Positions 45,996 to 58,030 of a stretch of 64,000 nt of DNA are shown piece by piece. The stretch spans positions 4,340,001 to 4,404,000 of the forward strand of contig NC_065877.1 in the NCBI RefSeq assembly GCF_933775445.1, written 5' to 3'. A model generated the notes under the pieces. The model did no database searches, was not told the DNA's origin, and worked only from the letters and a program-made list of their open reading frames with translations. This DNA is from Argentina anserina (taxonomy: Eukaryota; Streptophyta; Magnoliopsida; Rosales; Rosaceae). Position 1 is the stretch's first letter, and every line of letters begins with the position of its first letter. The position numbers and the translations under genes are program-made.

Positions 45996-47008
45996 TGCGG
46001 ACCCCCCAACAGTCCTAAGTCCTAAGTTCTAAGTTCGACAGAAACACAAGTTCAAAGTGCTCCAAGTAGTTGTGATATGTGACTCTTAATTTTCGGCAAC
46101 ACCAAAGAAGTGGGGAGCACCTACCACGCCAACTCTAGGCTCTTTCATTCACTTTCACTCCATTCAATTCAAACAGTTAGATTTTGGTACGAAGATCAAA
46201 GATGTGTGTCGGATAGTCTTCACAGGTCAACTTTGCCATTGATGCGTGGTTACGAGAAAACTTGGTCCACCTTGTACCGCACCCTAGTGTTGTACCTGCG
46301 TTCTGTTTTAGGCCTTGGGGCCTAAGAACTTATACTAATCATAGTAGTGTAGATGTCTGGCTCAACTACTTTTCAACTGTTGTTAGTAATTGAGCAGAAG
46401 CTTCATCATGGATGACGGAAGAGTTTGATCGATCAGGTGTTGTGTTCTGCGGCTGTAATATGATTTCGGTGGTGGAATTTTAGGGTCAGGGGTGGAAGTG
46501 GACTGACAGTTAGTCTCTAGAAGGGTTTGGGGATTAGTATTGGTCGCAATTTCCGAATTGTCAAGATGTGGTACTTTTATCGAATTAATGCTATTTCGTC
46601 GTAGTTCTATATGATGACCAGAATTTACAACACGAAAATAATTACAAGTCGGGAAAAAAAGACGAAGAAGAAGAGGCTATTTTGTTTGAGAGAGAAGACC
46701 AAGACGCTATTGAAAAGCAGCCGCTTGTAGAATTTTTATGCGATGTCAGCTTCTATTAGCTGATTTCGCACGAGACATCGTAAGCAAAGCGAAAGGAGAC
46801 CGCTACACCATGAAACTCATTAAATGAGTAGATAAATAATCGATAGGGGGACTAGACCAAAAACTAACTCAAGAACAATAACATGAATATTACAACCACA
46901 CTGAAAAGAATTTGAATCTTCTACGGATCGACAAAAAAGAAAAGAGCAAAGAATGTTCAACCTTATGCCATCATGTAGCAGCCATTTTAGAGACTATCTT
47001 CATAATTC
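45996..47008. other. Intergenic, upstream of MED33
   Basis: Promoter side of MED33 and AT-rich DNA; no supportable gene. The plus-strand frame at 46110-46325 has no recognisable similarity. Confidence 0.5.
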
Positions 47009-47475
47009 AAGAAAGAGTAAGGTTCGAAAAAACGCTAGGCGGTAACCGGGCGTATAGTCACCGCTTAACGCCTACGCGGTTTTGAATTATTAAATATTTA
47101 TTATTTTTATACATGTATTTAGTACTATTTATATGATAAAAATATATATAATGAGTAAACAAGAACTCAATATTAATGAAAATAGTCTCAACTCATCCAA
47201 AATTCATACCATAATATTAGAAATTTAGAACACAAGATAAATATTTTTTTTACAATCACAAATGGCCTAACCCCTAAATCCAAAAAAATGAGATTAAAAA
47301 AATTAAAAGTCAAACCTCCTAGGTAGGCCGCCTATGACCGCCTAAAGCCGCTTTTGACCGCCTAGGCGGCCGCCTAATCACCCGACTGCCATGTATAACC
47401 GAATTGCCTAAAAACACAACGATAACCCGCCGCCTAACGCCTAGGCGGGCGTTTTTTAGAACACTAAGAAAGAAT
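47009..47475. mobile_element. MITE with GCCTAGGCG-rich arms
   Basis: AAGAAAGAGT at 47009-47018 and AAGAAAGAAT at 47466-47475 look like a 9-10-bp target duplication with one mismatch. The ends are imperfect inverted repeats, AAGGTTCGAAAAAACGC and AGTGTTCTAAAAAACGC. Both arms are full of CCGCCTA/TAGGCGG motifs able to fold back. Length about 447 bp, non-coding; hAT or Mutator class cannot be decided. Confidence 0.65.
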
Positions 47476-48518
47476 CACTCTTGGGTAGAAATTGGAATGC
47501 AATCCTCCCTAACAATAGCACGTATACATCAAACAAGCTCTGCCCCAATGATACTACAAAATTACTCTTACATTAAGAGGCAAACCTAACTCAAGTTGCC
47601 AAATTGCCCATCCTAATTTCAGAAAATTAAGATATTAAATCGTGGTTCTAAAACTCGTTAGACACTAATAGGGTGGGTGTAAACGTACAGTTATGCAGGC
47701 TTCTAGGCGTATTTGTACTTTCTTATTTTATTTTGTTTTACTACTTTTATCTGTATAATCACAAATATATATGGATCAGAAGAAGAAGAATAATAACGAT
47801 TCTAAATTATTCGAATCTCAACGTTTTGACAAATCCATGTTGATAAAATGTTAAGCAAACCATAATACTGGAATGAAACATTTATTTCAGCCTAAAACTA
47901 ATAATTAAAACGCCTAGACCACTTAGAGAGAGGGCAGGTACAGTATGGAGCGTCTACGCGGCCTAAACTGCGTCAAATTGTAGGATTTGAAACGCACACA
48001 CGACAGTTGGTAAAAATGCATAGAGCAACTACATGCTACACTGAAGTTGTTCCTCAGATCGAATCTCTTGATTCATTAACAGTTTTCCAGTTCGTCAACA
48101 TCAAGTGTTACTTTGTGGTTTGTACTAATGCTGTGGTAAATTCATCATCAAGCGAGTTGATAGAAGTCATAGAACTTTGTGCCGAAACCTCGTTGGCGAC
48201 CAGAAAAGAATTATAACAGTATATTTTGCCTAACAAGTTAGGAGAGTTATATTTTATGAGGTTAAAAATTGTTGATGTCTTGCTCGAAAGTGTTGGGATG
48301 TGGAAGTTTGGAGTTGGATCGGATCATATCTGAAGTCGGAAGCACTGAAGCAGTCAAGCAGATGCGTTTCAAATCTTACAATACACGACAATACATCAAA
48401 CTGTGCAATGAAGTATATGCTTTGCTCAAGATTACTAAGATTCCAACCTCCTTTACACACGCATCTCAAGCCTTAATTATTTCATATCCCTCAATATATA
48501 AGCCTAAATATGTTCGTA
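47476..48518. other. Intergenic, nothing firmly recognised
   Basis: AT-rich; 47640-47960 again shows GTTCTAAAAC and CGCCTAG motifs and may be a second, degraded copy of the neighbouring MITE. Plus-strand frames at 48007-48216 and 48269-48583 have no recognisable domain. Confidence 0.4.
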
Positions 48519-48660
48519 ACGTCACCGGTCTACAAGGAACAAACCAGAAAACAGAGTTCTTAAACAAGATCCCGGAAGCCTAACCACATAATTAACAGTA
48601 AAAAAGATTACGGTCGCTCTCCACAATAGGGTTTGATAACAAGAAAACTATCGATTCCAT
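48519..48660 (+). repeat. Duplicate of the LEA2 gene upstream region
   Basis: GGTCTACAAGGAACAAA and CCTAACCACATAA...GATTACGGTCGCTCTC...ATAGGGT here match GGTCCACAAGGAAGAAA and CCTAACCACATAA...GATTATGGTCGCTCTC...ATAGGGT at 54138-54270. Similarity fades beyond. Confidence 0.6.
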
Positions 48661-48843
48661 GTAAATCTCACAATGATCGACACTTCTTCTCTAGCTGCGC
48701 TGAGCTCAAATAATCTCATGGGCGTTTTATGTAGTAAAAGTTGACATAGGGACACGTCTTCTCTATGACAGGAGTGTTTGGAGCTTGTACTGGGTAGATC
48801 TTGTAAAGCTTCATATTGTCATAGTAAAATTTAGCTTCCGCAT

Positions 48844-51290
48844 TGTAATAATCCGATTTTTTTTCAGAACGATTATTGGATTGTTTTAAGTTTATAAGTT
48901 TGTGAAATTCATTAAACGTGTTTGTGTCGCTTTGTGACGTCGGAAATAGAAAACAGAAACGTTATCGGAACCTCGATTTAGAAAAATGTTACGTTTCCGC
49001 AACGTGAGAATCGACTTTTATTCCGTCGCTCGTTTGTGAAAACTTCCTTCAAGAAAGTTCTAGAGCTCGTCGATACGAGTTCGTGGACGCATCACGCGTT
49101 CGAATTGGACATTGGACGTGAAAGTTATTAACGTCGGAAGTTAGTTTCCGATTTTAGAAACTAGTATAAAAAGGAAGTTTTTCAGATTAGGGTTTCCATT
49201 TTTGGAAACCCCTCTCTCCCCTCTCACCCCGCGCCTCCTTCCTCTCTCTCTCCCCGAGTTCGTTCTCTCCCCCTCTCAGAAAATCGCCGCCGGCGATCTC
49301 TCTCCTCAGGCCATCATGGCCTTCACCGCCAGTCTTAGGAGCACCGCACGGCCTACCTCAACAACCCTAGAGCTCGCCGCGCCTTGCCTTGCCGCTGTGA
49401 AGCCGCACGACGTCACCAAAGTTTTTGTAATTCCTCCGCCGTGTTCCTCTGCCACCGCAGTGCTCGAGGCGAGCTCGCCACCATCAAATCGAGGTGAGGT
49501 TTATCTTAGGATCATTATTGTGGTTGTTGTGATTGTTTTGATATGTTTTGGAGGGAGATCGGAGGAGGAGGGTGGAACACCGCCGCCTTAGGCGGCGCGT
49601 GTAGGTGCGTGTGGTAGCCTAGAGGCGGTCTGAGACCGTAGGAGGGTGGAGGAGGAAGAGAGGAAGAGTTTTGGGGCGGTTGTGGCGCGGTCGCCGGAGG
49701 TGGCGCGTGAACAGTGATTTCAAAACAGAAATTTTGTAAAATTTATTTTTACGTACGGTGAATGTAAAAAGTAATTTACGCACAATAAATGTAAATTTCT
49801 TTTTTGTACGTTAATTATAAATGTAAATTACGTACAATAATTGTAAAAGTAATTTCGGAAGGGTAATTCGGCAATTTTTATTTACTGAGACAGTATGTAC
49901 AATTGAATAATATGCATACGAACATAAATACGTAAATAGTATGTACTCGTACAAGAATACGTAACTGACATGTATTTGTACATAAAATACGTGAATAGTA
50001 AATTCATGAACAGTAATTTCGTAAAACCAGTAATTGCTGGACAGTAAAATATTATTACTGTTTCGGCATTTAAGGTTTACGTAACGATTTTAAATTCTTT
50101 TCTTATCTTTTCAAGGTAATCGATAATTCAAGTAAAAGATTTACTTTCGGAATCGTGGAATTACGCTCGAGATTATAAGGTGAGTAAAATCTCACAATGA
50201 CGAATCTACCCTTGCGGAGATTCAGGAATATACTAAAGTTTAAAGAATGAACTATAATATGTATTTGATATAATGGATTGTATATGTGTATAAATGGTAA
50301 ATAGGTACATATATATGGTTTGCTATATTATATACTATCGTAATTTCCGTTGTGAATAAGTTCATTTTGGTGTTGAGATTTATATATTGAACATGTGGAT
50401 TTGATTTGTACAATATAATGTGATGTTTATTGTATGTGGTTTTAACATGGAGTTTGTTAAAACGTTTTTGTCTTCAGACGTGGTTATGTCTTCGGACGTG
50501 TTGTTGTCTTCGGACGTGTTTTTGTCTTCGGACGTGTTGGCATGTCAGAACCTAGTCTTGGCCGGGCGAAAGTTACGATACAGTAGAGCTCTAGTTTGTA
50601 TGCCGGAGTACTGCATAAGAGGTAACAGATGGGTTATCGGCTTATGAGTACCCATAATTTTGATATTGGATAGCAAGTGGTTGTTCAATGTCGGTGGCGT
50701 ACTACATGAGGAATAACAGAGGTGTACCAGCGCTCATGAGTACCCGTATTATAAATGCATTGGGTAAACAGATGGGTTGTCTAATTTCTCATGAGCATAT
50801 ACATTTTCATTTTATTAGACAACCAGATGGGCCGTCTAATGAGTCATAAGTGCATTTATAATTGATGTTTTGTGGATTTTCGTATATAATTTTATGCGAG
50901 TTGTATTTGTTGTTTTACTCATACGAGCTGCAAAGTTTACCGGGTTTGTGTTTACAATCCCGGTGCACCTATTCGATGGTGTAGGAGATAATTCCGCATG
51001 TGTGGATTAGCGGAAACCGACGGACCACTCTAAGGACTCGAAGTTGTTTTCATCCTATCTTGTGGTGAGGATTTGTGTGGATTTATGTGAGGATTTTGTG
51101 AGAATTTTTACATTTCCATTTGATATAATGTCGAATTATAAATTTGGTTTGTAATAATCAATTAGACTGAGTTGTATTTTGAACTCAGTAATGATCCGCT
51201 GTGACCTTAAAATGATTTATTGAGATTGTTTTAGAGTTTTTCATGACTACAAAATTTGAGTTTCATACTCGAAATTTTGGGATCGTGACA
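48844..51290 (+). mobile_element. Solo LTR of a chromovirus-like (Ty3/gypsy) retrotransposon
   Basis: Starts TGTAATAATCCGATTTTTTTTC and ends TTTTGGGATCGTGACA (quoted in part); TG...CA with partly complementary subterminal sequence is typical of Tekay/Del-type plant LTRs. A TATA-like TATAAAAAGG near 49164 precedes a pyrimidine-rich leader. 2447 bp. No internal domain or second LTR is present. Flanks CGCAT and CAGAT do not match well, so a clean solo-LTR origin is not proven. The frame at 49202-49591 and the repeated GTCTTCGGACGTG motif (about 50474-50540) belong to it. Confidence 0.6.
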
Positions 51291-52349
51291 CAGATACTCG
51301 GGGTCCTCCATCCTCCTCCTCCTCACTTCCCTTGTCATATTCCTGGCTTTTGTTACTTCCTCCTTCAACATCTCCATGATTTCCTCCTAGCTTGTTATCG
51401 TCATTCAAATCTTCATCCTCCATTAGGGCATCAGTGTACGTCTCCACATCATCCACGCCCCAATCGAATCCACAATGCAGCGGCCCTTGAGGCTCCCGTG
51501 GGAAGAAAAATTCCACCTCAGTATTGCGCTCCTTGTCCTCTTCGTTCTTCGGATTCATTATATATGGCATACAGTACTTGAACTTCTTCAGACGCTCCTC
51601 CTTCATCTGCTTCAAGCTAGCCTTCCTCTGCGTGCATCCCAGAACGAAAATCGGAGGCAAATTTGAACTATCCAGAGGAATGTAGGGCATCCAGTCCATA
51701 TTCATATGCTTCATATGAACGATCTGATCCTCCTCTTCTCTCAGGACCCCATGAATCCCGATCTCCATAGAAGGCGGACGAGGCCCCACGACCGCCGTCA
51801 GTTTGGGAATCAGCACTGGCTGCGACGCCGACGAAGTCTCTGTAGCGGCGAAGATGTAAACTTTGTTGTTGGCCCCAATCTCGTAAAACTTTCCCCCTCT
51901 TCAAATTCCTTCTCGAGATTCCTGAACTTCCAGTTGTACTGGTAGACCGAGTCCAACTGATCTCACTCGGTCCCTACAGGGAATGCCGCCTTCCATAGAT
52001 TTTGGAGGTTGCGCTGCTCCTCTACGTACTGAGTGATGGGTGGAGGCGAGAAGACTCATACTTGAAGTAGGGTTTCTCTCGATGTAACATTTATTCGTAT
52101 AATAGAGGTTTTTTATTATTGTTTCCTATGGACGTAGGCATTTTGCGGAACCACGTTAAATCCCGATGTTTTCTATCATTTTTATTTTCCGCTTATGGTT
52201 GTGAGTTAGTTTCGATTTTACAGTTCATTCTTCTGCATTCCCTAACACTAAGACTCCTCCGGCTACTGCTACGAGGCCTTGACGCGCTTGGTGCGTGTGG
52301 CCTCATCCTTTGCTTCCGGCCGGACCTTTCTCTTGGATCCTTTGCTCAT
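51291..52349 (-). pseudogene. Truncated HEAT INTOLERANT 4 (HIT4)-like pseudogene
   Basis: On the minus strand, an ATG at 52349 gives MSKGSKRKVRPEAKDEATRT and then stops. After an inserted segment (about 52050-52250) the HIT4-like protein resumes with QYVEEQRNLQNLWKAAFPVGTE, a TGA replacing the expected Trp (51963-51965), then DQLDSVYQYNWKFRNLEKEF. A one-base loss near 51895 shifts the frame. Next come IGIHGVLREEED, MNMDWMPYIPLD, FVLGCTQRKASLKQ and EFFFPREPQGPLHCGFDW. The C-terminal third is missing; the sequence meets the solo LTR at 51290. HIT4 proteins act in heat-induced chromatin decondensation. No introns are visible, so it may be a retrocopy. Confidence 0.75.
52050..52250. mobile_element. 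About 190-bp insertion in the HIT4-like pseudogene
   Basis: Interrupts the reading between TRTKRVKAS... and the EEQRNLQ segment. On the minus strand it starts near TGTTAGGGAATGCAG and contains AACGTGGTTCCGCAAAATGCCTACGTCC-like sequence (given here only as its position, about 52128-52155), which is common in plant LTR ends. A GAGTCTT repeat at both edges may be the target duplication. Class not resolved. Confidence 0.4.
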
Positions 52350-52518
52350 TGTTTTTTTGGACTCGAGAGATAAAAGACAGAATGGTTGCCCTAGAATTTA
52401 ACTGATCGACTCAGTTCGCGTGAAGGCGAAGCAAATATACAAAGACGAGGTAAAAGACCGAACGCGTGAAAACGAAGCTAAATTATTTCGATACTTTGTT
52501 GGAGAGTTGAGCAAAGCT

Positions 52519-52754
52519 AAACGTTACAAATTCAGAAGTCCCCTGTACATCGGTCACCGTTTAATTTATGGACTACAACAAGTTACCTAGCAAGACTCAA
52601 GAAACTACTTCCTTTTCCTAATAGGATAACATTTGTAAACGTTACAAATTCAGAATCCCCCTGTACATCGGTCACCGTTTAATTTGTGGACCACAACAAG
52701 TTACCTAGCTAGACTCAAGAAACTACTTCCTTTTCCTTATAGGATAACAAGACT
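52519..52754. repeat. 118-bp tandem duplication
   Basis: AAACGTTACAAATTCAGAA...CACCGTTTAATTT...ACAACAAGTTACCTAGC occurs at 52519-52636 and 52637-52754 with few differences. Confidence 0.85.
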
Positions 52755-52799
52755 ACAACAAGATATATATCAAGTCAACAAATTAAGAAGAACTCAAGA

Positions 52800-53381
52800 A
52801 TGCTCAATTTGGCAGCGATGTTCGGTAGAAAAAGGCGCCGAAGTCCCAAACCGCTGGCAACCGGTGAAGATAAAAATAAGCGTACGGGAAGCAGCATGGT
52901 CGGAGGTAGACCTCAACGAGATAGCAAGGGCAGAGGATCAAACGATTCACATGGTAGGGGTGCTGGAAGACCAAATAACACTTCTGCTCGTAGGTCGTTG
53001 GAAAAAAGCACAGAGTCTGAAGAATTGGAGATTGCCCCTTCCCCTCCCCATGATGGTGCTGCAAGTCCTGTTCAATTCTTCAAAGTTATTTGGGGTGATC
53101 CTAAAGAACGTGAGTACGAACCAAGTAGTTTGGCTAACGTGGAAATAGAATCAACGGACAACACAGTTGATGAGCCTTCTTTATGTGCCAGTGATCTCGA
53201 GGTGGATAATGGTGGATCAGCTTATCAGAACCTGTGTGAAGTCTTGTGCGAAGTTTTTCCCTTTGACCGTAGACCACAGGAAGAGAAGGCGTACCGTTCA
53301 AGCCCTAAGTGGATCCCGTTTGATAGTAGATTTGAATTAACATCGAGCAATCCTCGTCGTATCCCCAACAGCATCTGCTAG
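52800..53381 (+). CDS. Hypothetical protein, 193 residues
   Basis: Open frame from ATG at 52800. The N-terminal half is basic and low-complexity (RKRRRSPKP, GRGSNDSHGRGAGRPNN). The C-terminal half is acidic and less biased, with VQFFKVIWGDPKEREYEPSS and CEVFPFDRRPQEE. I do not recognise the family. It sits directly after the 118-bp duplication and in a transposon-rich area, so it may be part of a repeat or of a broken gene. No promoter or intron evidence. Called with low confidence because it is longer than most chance frames here. Confidence 0.3.
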   Translation: MLNLAAMFGRKRRRSPKPLATGEDKNKRTGSSMVGGRPQRDSKGRGSNDSHGRGAGRPNNTSARRSLEKSTESEELEIAPSPPHDGAASPVQFFKVIWGDPKEREYEPSSLANVEIESTDNTVDEPSLCASDLEVDNGGSAYQNLCEVLCEVFPFDRRPQEEKAYRSSPKWIPFDSRFELTSSNPRRIPNSIC

Positions 53382-54357
53382 GATTTCGGGTGGTGGTGTC
53401 CTTGGTTTTTGCTTTGGCCTGACGGGGACTAGTGTTGGATTTTGATTTTAATAACCCGATTGTTGTTGTACGAAATTCACATACATACTGGGTGGATATA
53501 TGACATGTGAACTTTTGGTTAATGCAATAGAATTCCATTGTCTTAATTAAGTTATGTTTGTTACATTGGTTTAAGTTATACTCAAGAAACTACGTTTTTC
53601 TTTTAGGATAACAAGTTACATAGCACATCAAAATTTACTTTGTTCCTTTGATCCATTCGTTGATCGATCCCTTCCTCCCCTTTCCTTTTTTTTTTTTTTA
53701 ATTTTGTTTTGGTTATGTTGTTCTTGTTTGATGATGTTTTGTATGGTTTTCCATGTTGTTAAGCTGTTGTTCTTTCAAGAGGCTGGTTTGGTTGAAGTTC
53801 AAGCTTTCTCCGGCGGATCTGGTGACGTCTCTGTGTCACCTCAGGGGATGTTTCTGTGTACACCCTCTCATGGTGGATCTGCATGTTGATCAAACCTTGT
53901 TAAGATCTTTGAGCTTGTTTGTATTTGTACTTGTTGTTATGCTTTGAACCAAAACGGATCCTGTTTGTGGTTGTACTTTTGTGTGGAAAAAAAAAACATT
54001 TTATCAGTTTTATGTGCAATTAGAGTTTCTAAGCTGATCCTTGTGCTAGATATATAGCATATACTGCCATTATTGCATGCATGGTACTCTAGTCTCTAGC
54101 TAAGCTATCATGTTTACTTGTTCATAACGAAACCATAGGTCCACAAGGAAGAAAACAAATCGCAAAGTTAATTGTCATAACCATTTTCAAATCTTGAACA
54201 TGTATGAGCTCGATGGCCTAACCACATAACTTAACAAGAAGATTATGGTCGCTCTCTAGGATAGGGTGTGGTAAACATGAAAATGATCAACGGAAAACAG
54301 ATGAAGTCGGTCAAGAAATGAAGCGTCCGGCCTCCTACGCCAAATCTTCACTACATC
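53382..54357. other. Intergenic, upstream of the first LEA2 gene
   Basis: T run at 53686-53699; no gene seen. 54138-54270 is the segment duplicated at 48519. Confidence 0.5.
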
Positions 54358-54366
54358 TTTATAAAG
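54358..54366 (+). promoter_or_regulatory. Probable TATA box of LEA2-type gene 1
   Basis: TTTATAAAG, 67 bp before the ATG at 54433. Confidence 0.45.
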
Positions 54367-54432
54367 GGCATGTAGAGCTGTAGACATCCAAAACCTTTGT
54401 GCTCGATCAAGTCTAGTGAGCTAGAAAGCGTC

Positions 54433-55050
54433 ATGACAACCTATGGTGGTGGTGGTGGCGGTAGCTCTGAGCCTCCTCGCTCCCGGAAGCGCAGAAACAT
54501 CTGCCTTTGGTCGATCGCCGGCGTTGTCGTGACCGTTCTCATTCTGGTCATACTCTGGTTGACTGTGTTCAAAGCCAAGGACCCGAAAATGACGGTGAAT
54601 TCGGTCGTTTTGAGGAGCCTGCAGGCGGGCTTTGACATCAACAAAGCCACCGTCGACGTGAATATCACTATCGATGTGGACGCGACGGTGAAGAACCCGA
54701 ACAAGGTGGGAATGAAGTACCACAACAGCACGGCATCATTGAACTACAGGGGTGTGATGGTGGGCGAGGTCCCCATTGGAGCCGGAGAGATTTCCGCCGG
54801 TGAGACCATGCCCATGGGTGTTACCCTAACCGTTATGGTAGACCGGTTTCTGGGGAAAACATCGGAGCTTTTACCAGATGTGGCCGCCGGTTTGATCCCG
54901 TTTAACACTGTCACCAAAATTTCCGGCAAAGTCACAATCTTGGGTATCTTTAAGATTCATGTAACCTCCACCTCCTCATGCGATTTCAATGTCTATGTCG
55001 GAAGCAAAACTGTCGGAGACCAAAAGTGTAAGCACAAGACCAAATTATAA
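54433..55050 (+). CDS. LEA2/NDR1-HIN1-like membrane protein 1
   Basis: Single exon, 205 residues, from the ATG at 54433 (MTTYGGGG); upstream codons in frame lack another ATG. A Gly-rich, Pro/Arg N-terminus (residues 1-25) is followed by one membrane segment (about 27-46, IAGVVVTVLILVILWLTVF), then a LEA2 domain: VDVNITIDVDATVKNPNKVGMKYHNSTASLNY, again only its hallmarks given (a NPN motif and repeated beta strands), ending in a Lys-rich KCKHKTKL. This family (also called LEA hydroxyproline-rich glycoprotein or NHL) is anchored in plasma membrane or ER with the domain outside the cytosol, and is linked to stress and defence. A related gene lies at 60444. Confidence 0.9.
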   Translation: MTTYGGGGGGSSEPPRSRKRRNICLWSIAGVVVTVLILVILWLTVFKAKDPKMTVNSVVLRSLQAGFDINKATVDVNITIDVDATVKNPNKVGMKYHNSTASLNYRGVMVGEVPIGAGEISAGETMPMGVTLTVMVDRFLGKTSELLPDVAAGLIPFNTVTKISGKVTILGIFKIHVTSTSSCDFNVYVGSKTVGDQKCKHKTKL

Positions 55051-57796
55051 ACCTTCTTCATGCTCTCTGGGTTTTATATACGCTTGTCTTCTTGTGCTAG
55101 CTATTTGACTGAAGTACCCATCAGGCCCATTCAGGCCATCACCAGTCACTAGTTCTAACTTTCATGTTCTTTTGATTTTGAATCCCTTCATCTTGATTTA
55201 TTTGTAGAAAAATTGGTATAAGGCAGATAGGCTAAGTAGATTCCTTGCTGATTATTTCAGCAGTGGCCTGTTTCTGTAAACTAATAATCCGTGTATTGAG
55301 CAATAATGTTGATTCTATGAGACAGTTGATGTTATATCATATATACATGGTCTATGTTAATTGAATTGAGAGTTTGAAACTGTCAATGAAATTGTTTACT
55401 AATCTACCCTACTGTGTTTGTGAATGGTATACATCAATTGAACGTACAAGGCTGCAGAATTATCTTCGGTTCTCAAACTGGATTTTTGTAGATCAAGTAA
55501 ATGAAAAAGATCGAGTAACCTGTGTCCCTGTCAATTTCTCCAATATAATTTGCATAATTGTTCATCTATGCCAAATTGCCAATGTTGAGGTTAATGAAGA
55601 AGATAACTGCTGTCCAGCTTTATTAGTTGGATTTTTAGTGAGCAAATTAGAGATAAGTCCAATAATGGAGACACCCTTTAAAATTAGATCCACACATATA
55701 ATCTTTTTTAATCTACACTCAATGTGAACCATAGATTGCCTATGTTGCCATTTTAACATGAGTACACAAATCTTCCTTAATTATAGTTGCTGATTGTAAT
55801 TCAAATTCATCTTCCTTCCCATAATTGATTACTCTATTAAATTCAAGTTATTACTCTATATATGTCAAAAATATTCTCATTGAGTCATTTCAATAGTATC
55901 CTTTTTTTATATATAAAATCCAATTATGGCTTCAAAATCTGGAGAGAAGATGTATGTCTAGGCAAATATGCATACCATACTTCTTACTTGTGCTTATGAA
56001 GAACATTTGAGTTTTAAAAGAAAATAATAGGGTATGTGATTAGATCAAGAAATTCGCAAATTATTTTTAGTGATTTTGTTTTCACTTCTAGATTTACATT
56101 TGGTGTTTGTCTACTTACACTAAAAATGTCTACTTGTAAGGTATGTCTTTTGTTCTTTGATTTCTTTCTTCTACCACATTCGTAGTTTTACCTACAAATA
56201 TAGCTAATATATATGTAATTGAGGTTCGAGTTTAACCTAAATGTAAGGTGTTATCTTCTTCAATTATAGGTATAACATAGTAAGTAACCGAACAAAGAGA
56301 GAAAAAATCTATTATTCAGGTGTCTTACAAAAAAAAGTCTGATAATTAGGTACCTTAATGAATAGTCATTTTATAAAGACTTTCAAGCTAATGTACATAG
56401 TTAACTATACCTAAGAAATAGGTTGATGAGAAAAATAATCCTAATATATAGGTAAAGAAAAAGTAAAAATCAAATCAACTTTTACTTGGGCAAATAAGAT
56501 TAAACATTACCTCTAAAATAGAAAGTTTAGATTATCTTAAAAATAAAATTTATTAAAATATTTCAATTAGGAAAACTACATCAATATGACCATCATGATA
56601 AATTTAATAAAAATTACAAATAAAAAAGGACCAATTGAAAAATGGGAAAGATCTACAATTAAGGTATTTAATTATCACGTTATTTTTGGTAATTAGCTTA
56701 TAGTTAACAGATTTAAATTGTGGCCATTTATGTAATTTTTCTTAAAATAAAACCTAATAGTTTGGACTAATTGTCAAAATTGTGGGAGTGGGTTTAGATT
56801 AGAATGGGGTTAGAAAATTGGGTGTACAATGAAATACCCCATTTTTAGTTGATGGGAATTTTTACTTTCATCAAAGAAGAACCTCTCCGTCAACACACAA
56901 CATAAATTTCACGTCCAAATCGTTCTGAAGCTTGGTCAGTATACCATTCTGGCATTCTCTATTTCACGTTTTTTTTTGTGTAGATATCATATGGCTGCTA
57001 CTAATTGATTGACTTATAGCAGTTATAAGTCAGCACTAGCCTTTTAGTTTCTATGTCTTTTATCCTTAGTAAGATTAGGAATTGTCTGAGGAATTGTCTT
57101 TTATCCTCTTTTATCCTTCTCTGTTTCAGTTCTTTGTAACAACAAAAAAAAGCTAAAGAGAATTAATATCATCATACATAAGAACCGTATTCTCCATATC
57201 TTGTGCAAGATCATACTTCTTCATGTTCACTGCCTAATTGACCTGATTTTTTTAATTTCCTTCAAGACGGCTTTATTTTTTTGCTTCACGCTGAAATTCT
57301 CTTATAATTCTACAGAATTCAAGTCATGGTGTATTATAACCAATGTTTTCAGATGCTAAAGCGAAGGCGAAGGCGACATGATCAAGCCTCATAAGGCGAG
57401 AGCATCAGCGTGCAAAGGCGATTTAAGACGATCTTCTTTCCAACAAACATTAATTTAATATAATACATTTTCAAATAATATGAATATCCTTCAAAATATA
57501 TGAATATGTCATTATAAGCATAGTATTCATCCAAAATAAGATTCTAATCAAATTATAGAATTAATATATAGAGTCATACTAAATTAAATGCAAGAGCTAC
57601 ACTTAAATGCGTTCAATCTTCTTGTTCAATCTTCATCGTTATATCCACTCACAGCCACAAGCTAGGGCACGCAAGGTCAGTGGCTTTGCTTTCATGTAAA
57701 CATTTTGCACTGAATAACTTTTATTTGTCACTATATATGAGAGTTGAGAAGTAAATCAGTTTGATTATTCGTGCTACTGATCCTAGTAAACTAGTA
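55051..57796. other. Intergenic, AT-rich
   Basis: No gene seen. Near 57340-57440 there is an ATGTTTTCAGATGCTAAAGCG start with GCGAAGGCG repeats, resembling one end of the CGCC-rich MITE type, without a visible partner end. Confidence 0.5.
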
Positions 57797-58030
57797 TTAC
57801 GTAACATTATTCAGTAGCAACTTGCCAATGAAGTGATTATGCAGGCTCCCCAAGTAAAGATGATCCTCAAATTCTTTAGCCGATGTCACAAACGACATTA
57901 CACTTCTGTTAGGATCCTGAAGCTTCTTAATTATCTTGCCATCAGCTCCCACATTCACTACCATCGCGTTCTTATGTACTCCATTGACTAGTTCTACTAA
58001 TTTTTCGGATGCAGCTATCAAGTGCTTTGC
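57797..58030 (-). pseudogene. Fragment of a strictosidine synthase-like gene (C-terminus)
   Basis: Minus-strand frame 58021-57797 reads AASEKLVELVNGVHKNAMVV and then MSFVTSAKEFEDHLYLGSLH followed by NHFIGKLLL, matching the last beta-propeller blade of strictosidine synthase-like/adipocyte plasma membrane-associated proteins. Nothing from the preceding blades is recognisable upstream, so this is an orphan last-exon piece. Such proteins are six-bladed propellers, mostly of unknown substrate. Confidence 0.55.

Noticed and set aside
49202..49591. 129-codon plus-strand frame
   Set aside because: Lies in the pyrimidine-rich leader part of a solo LTR.
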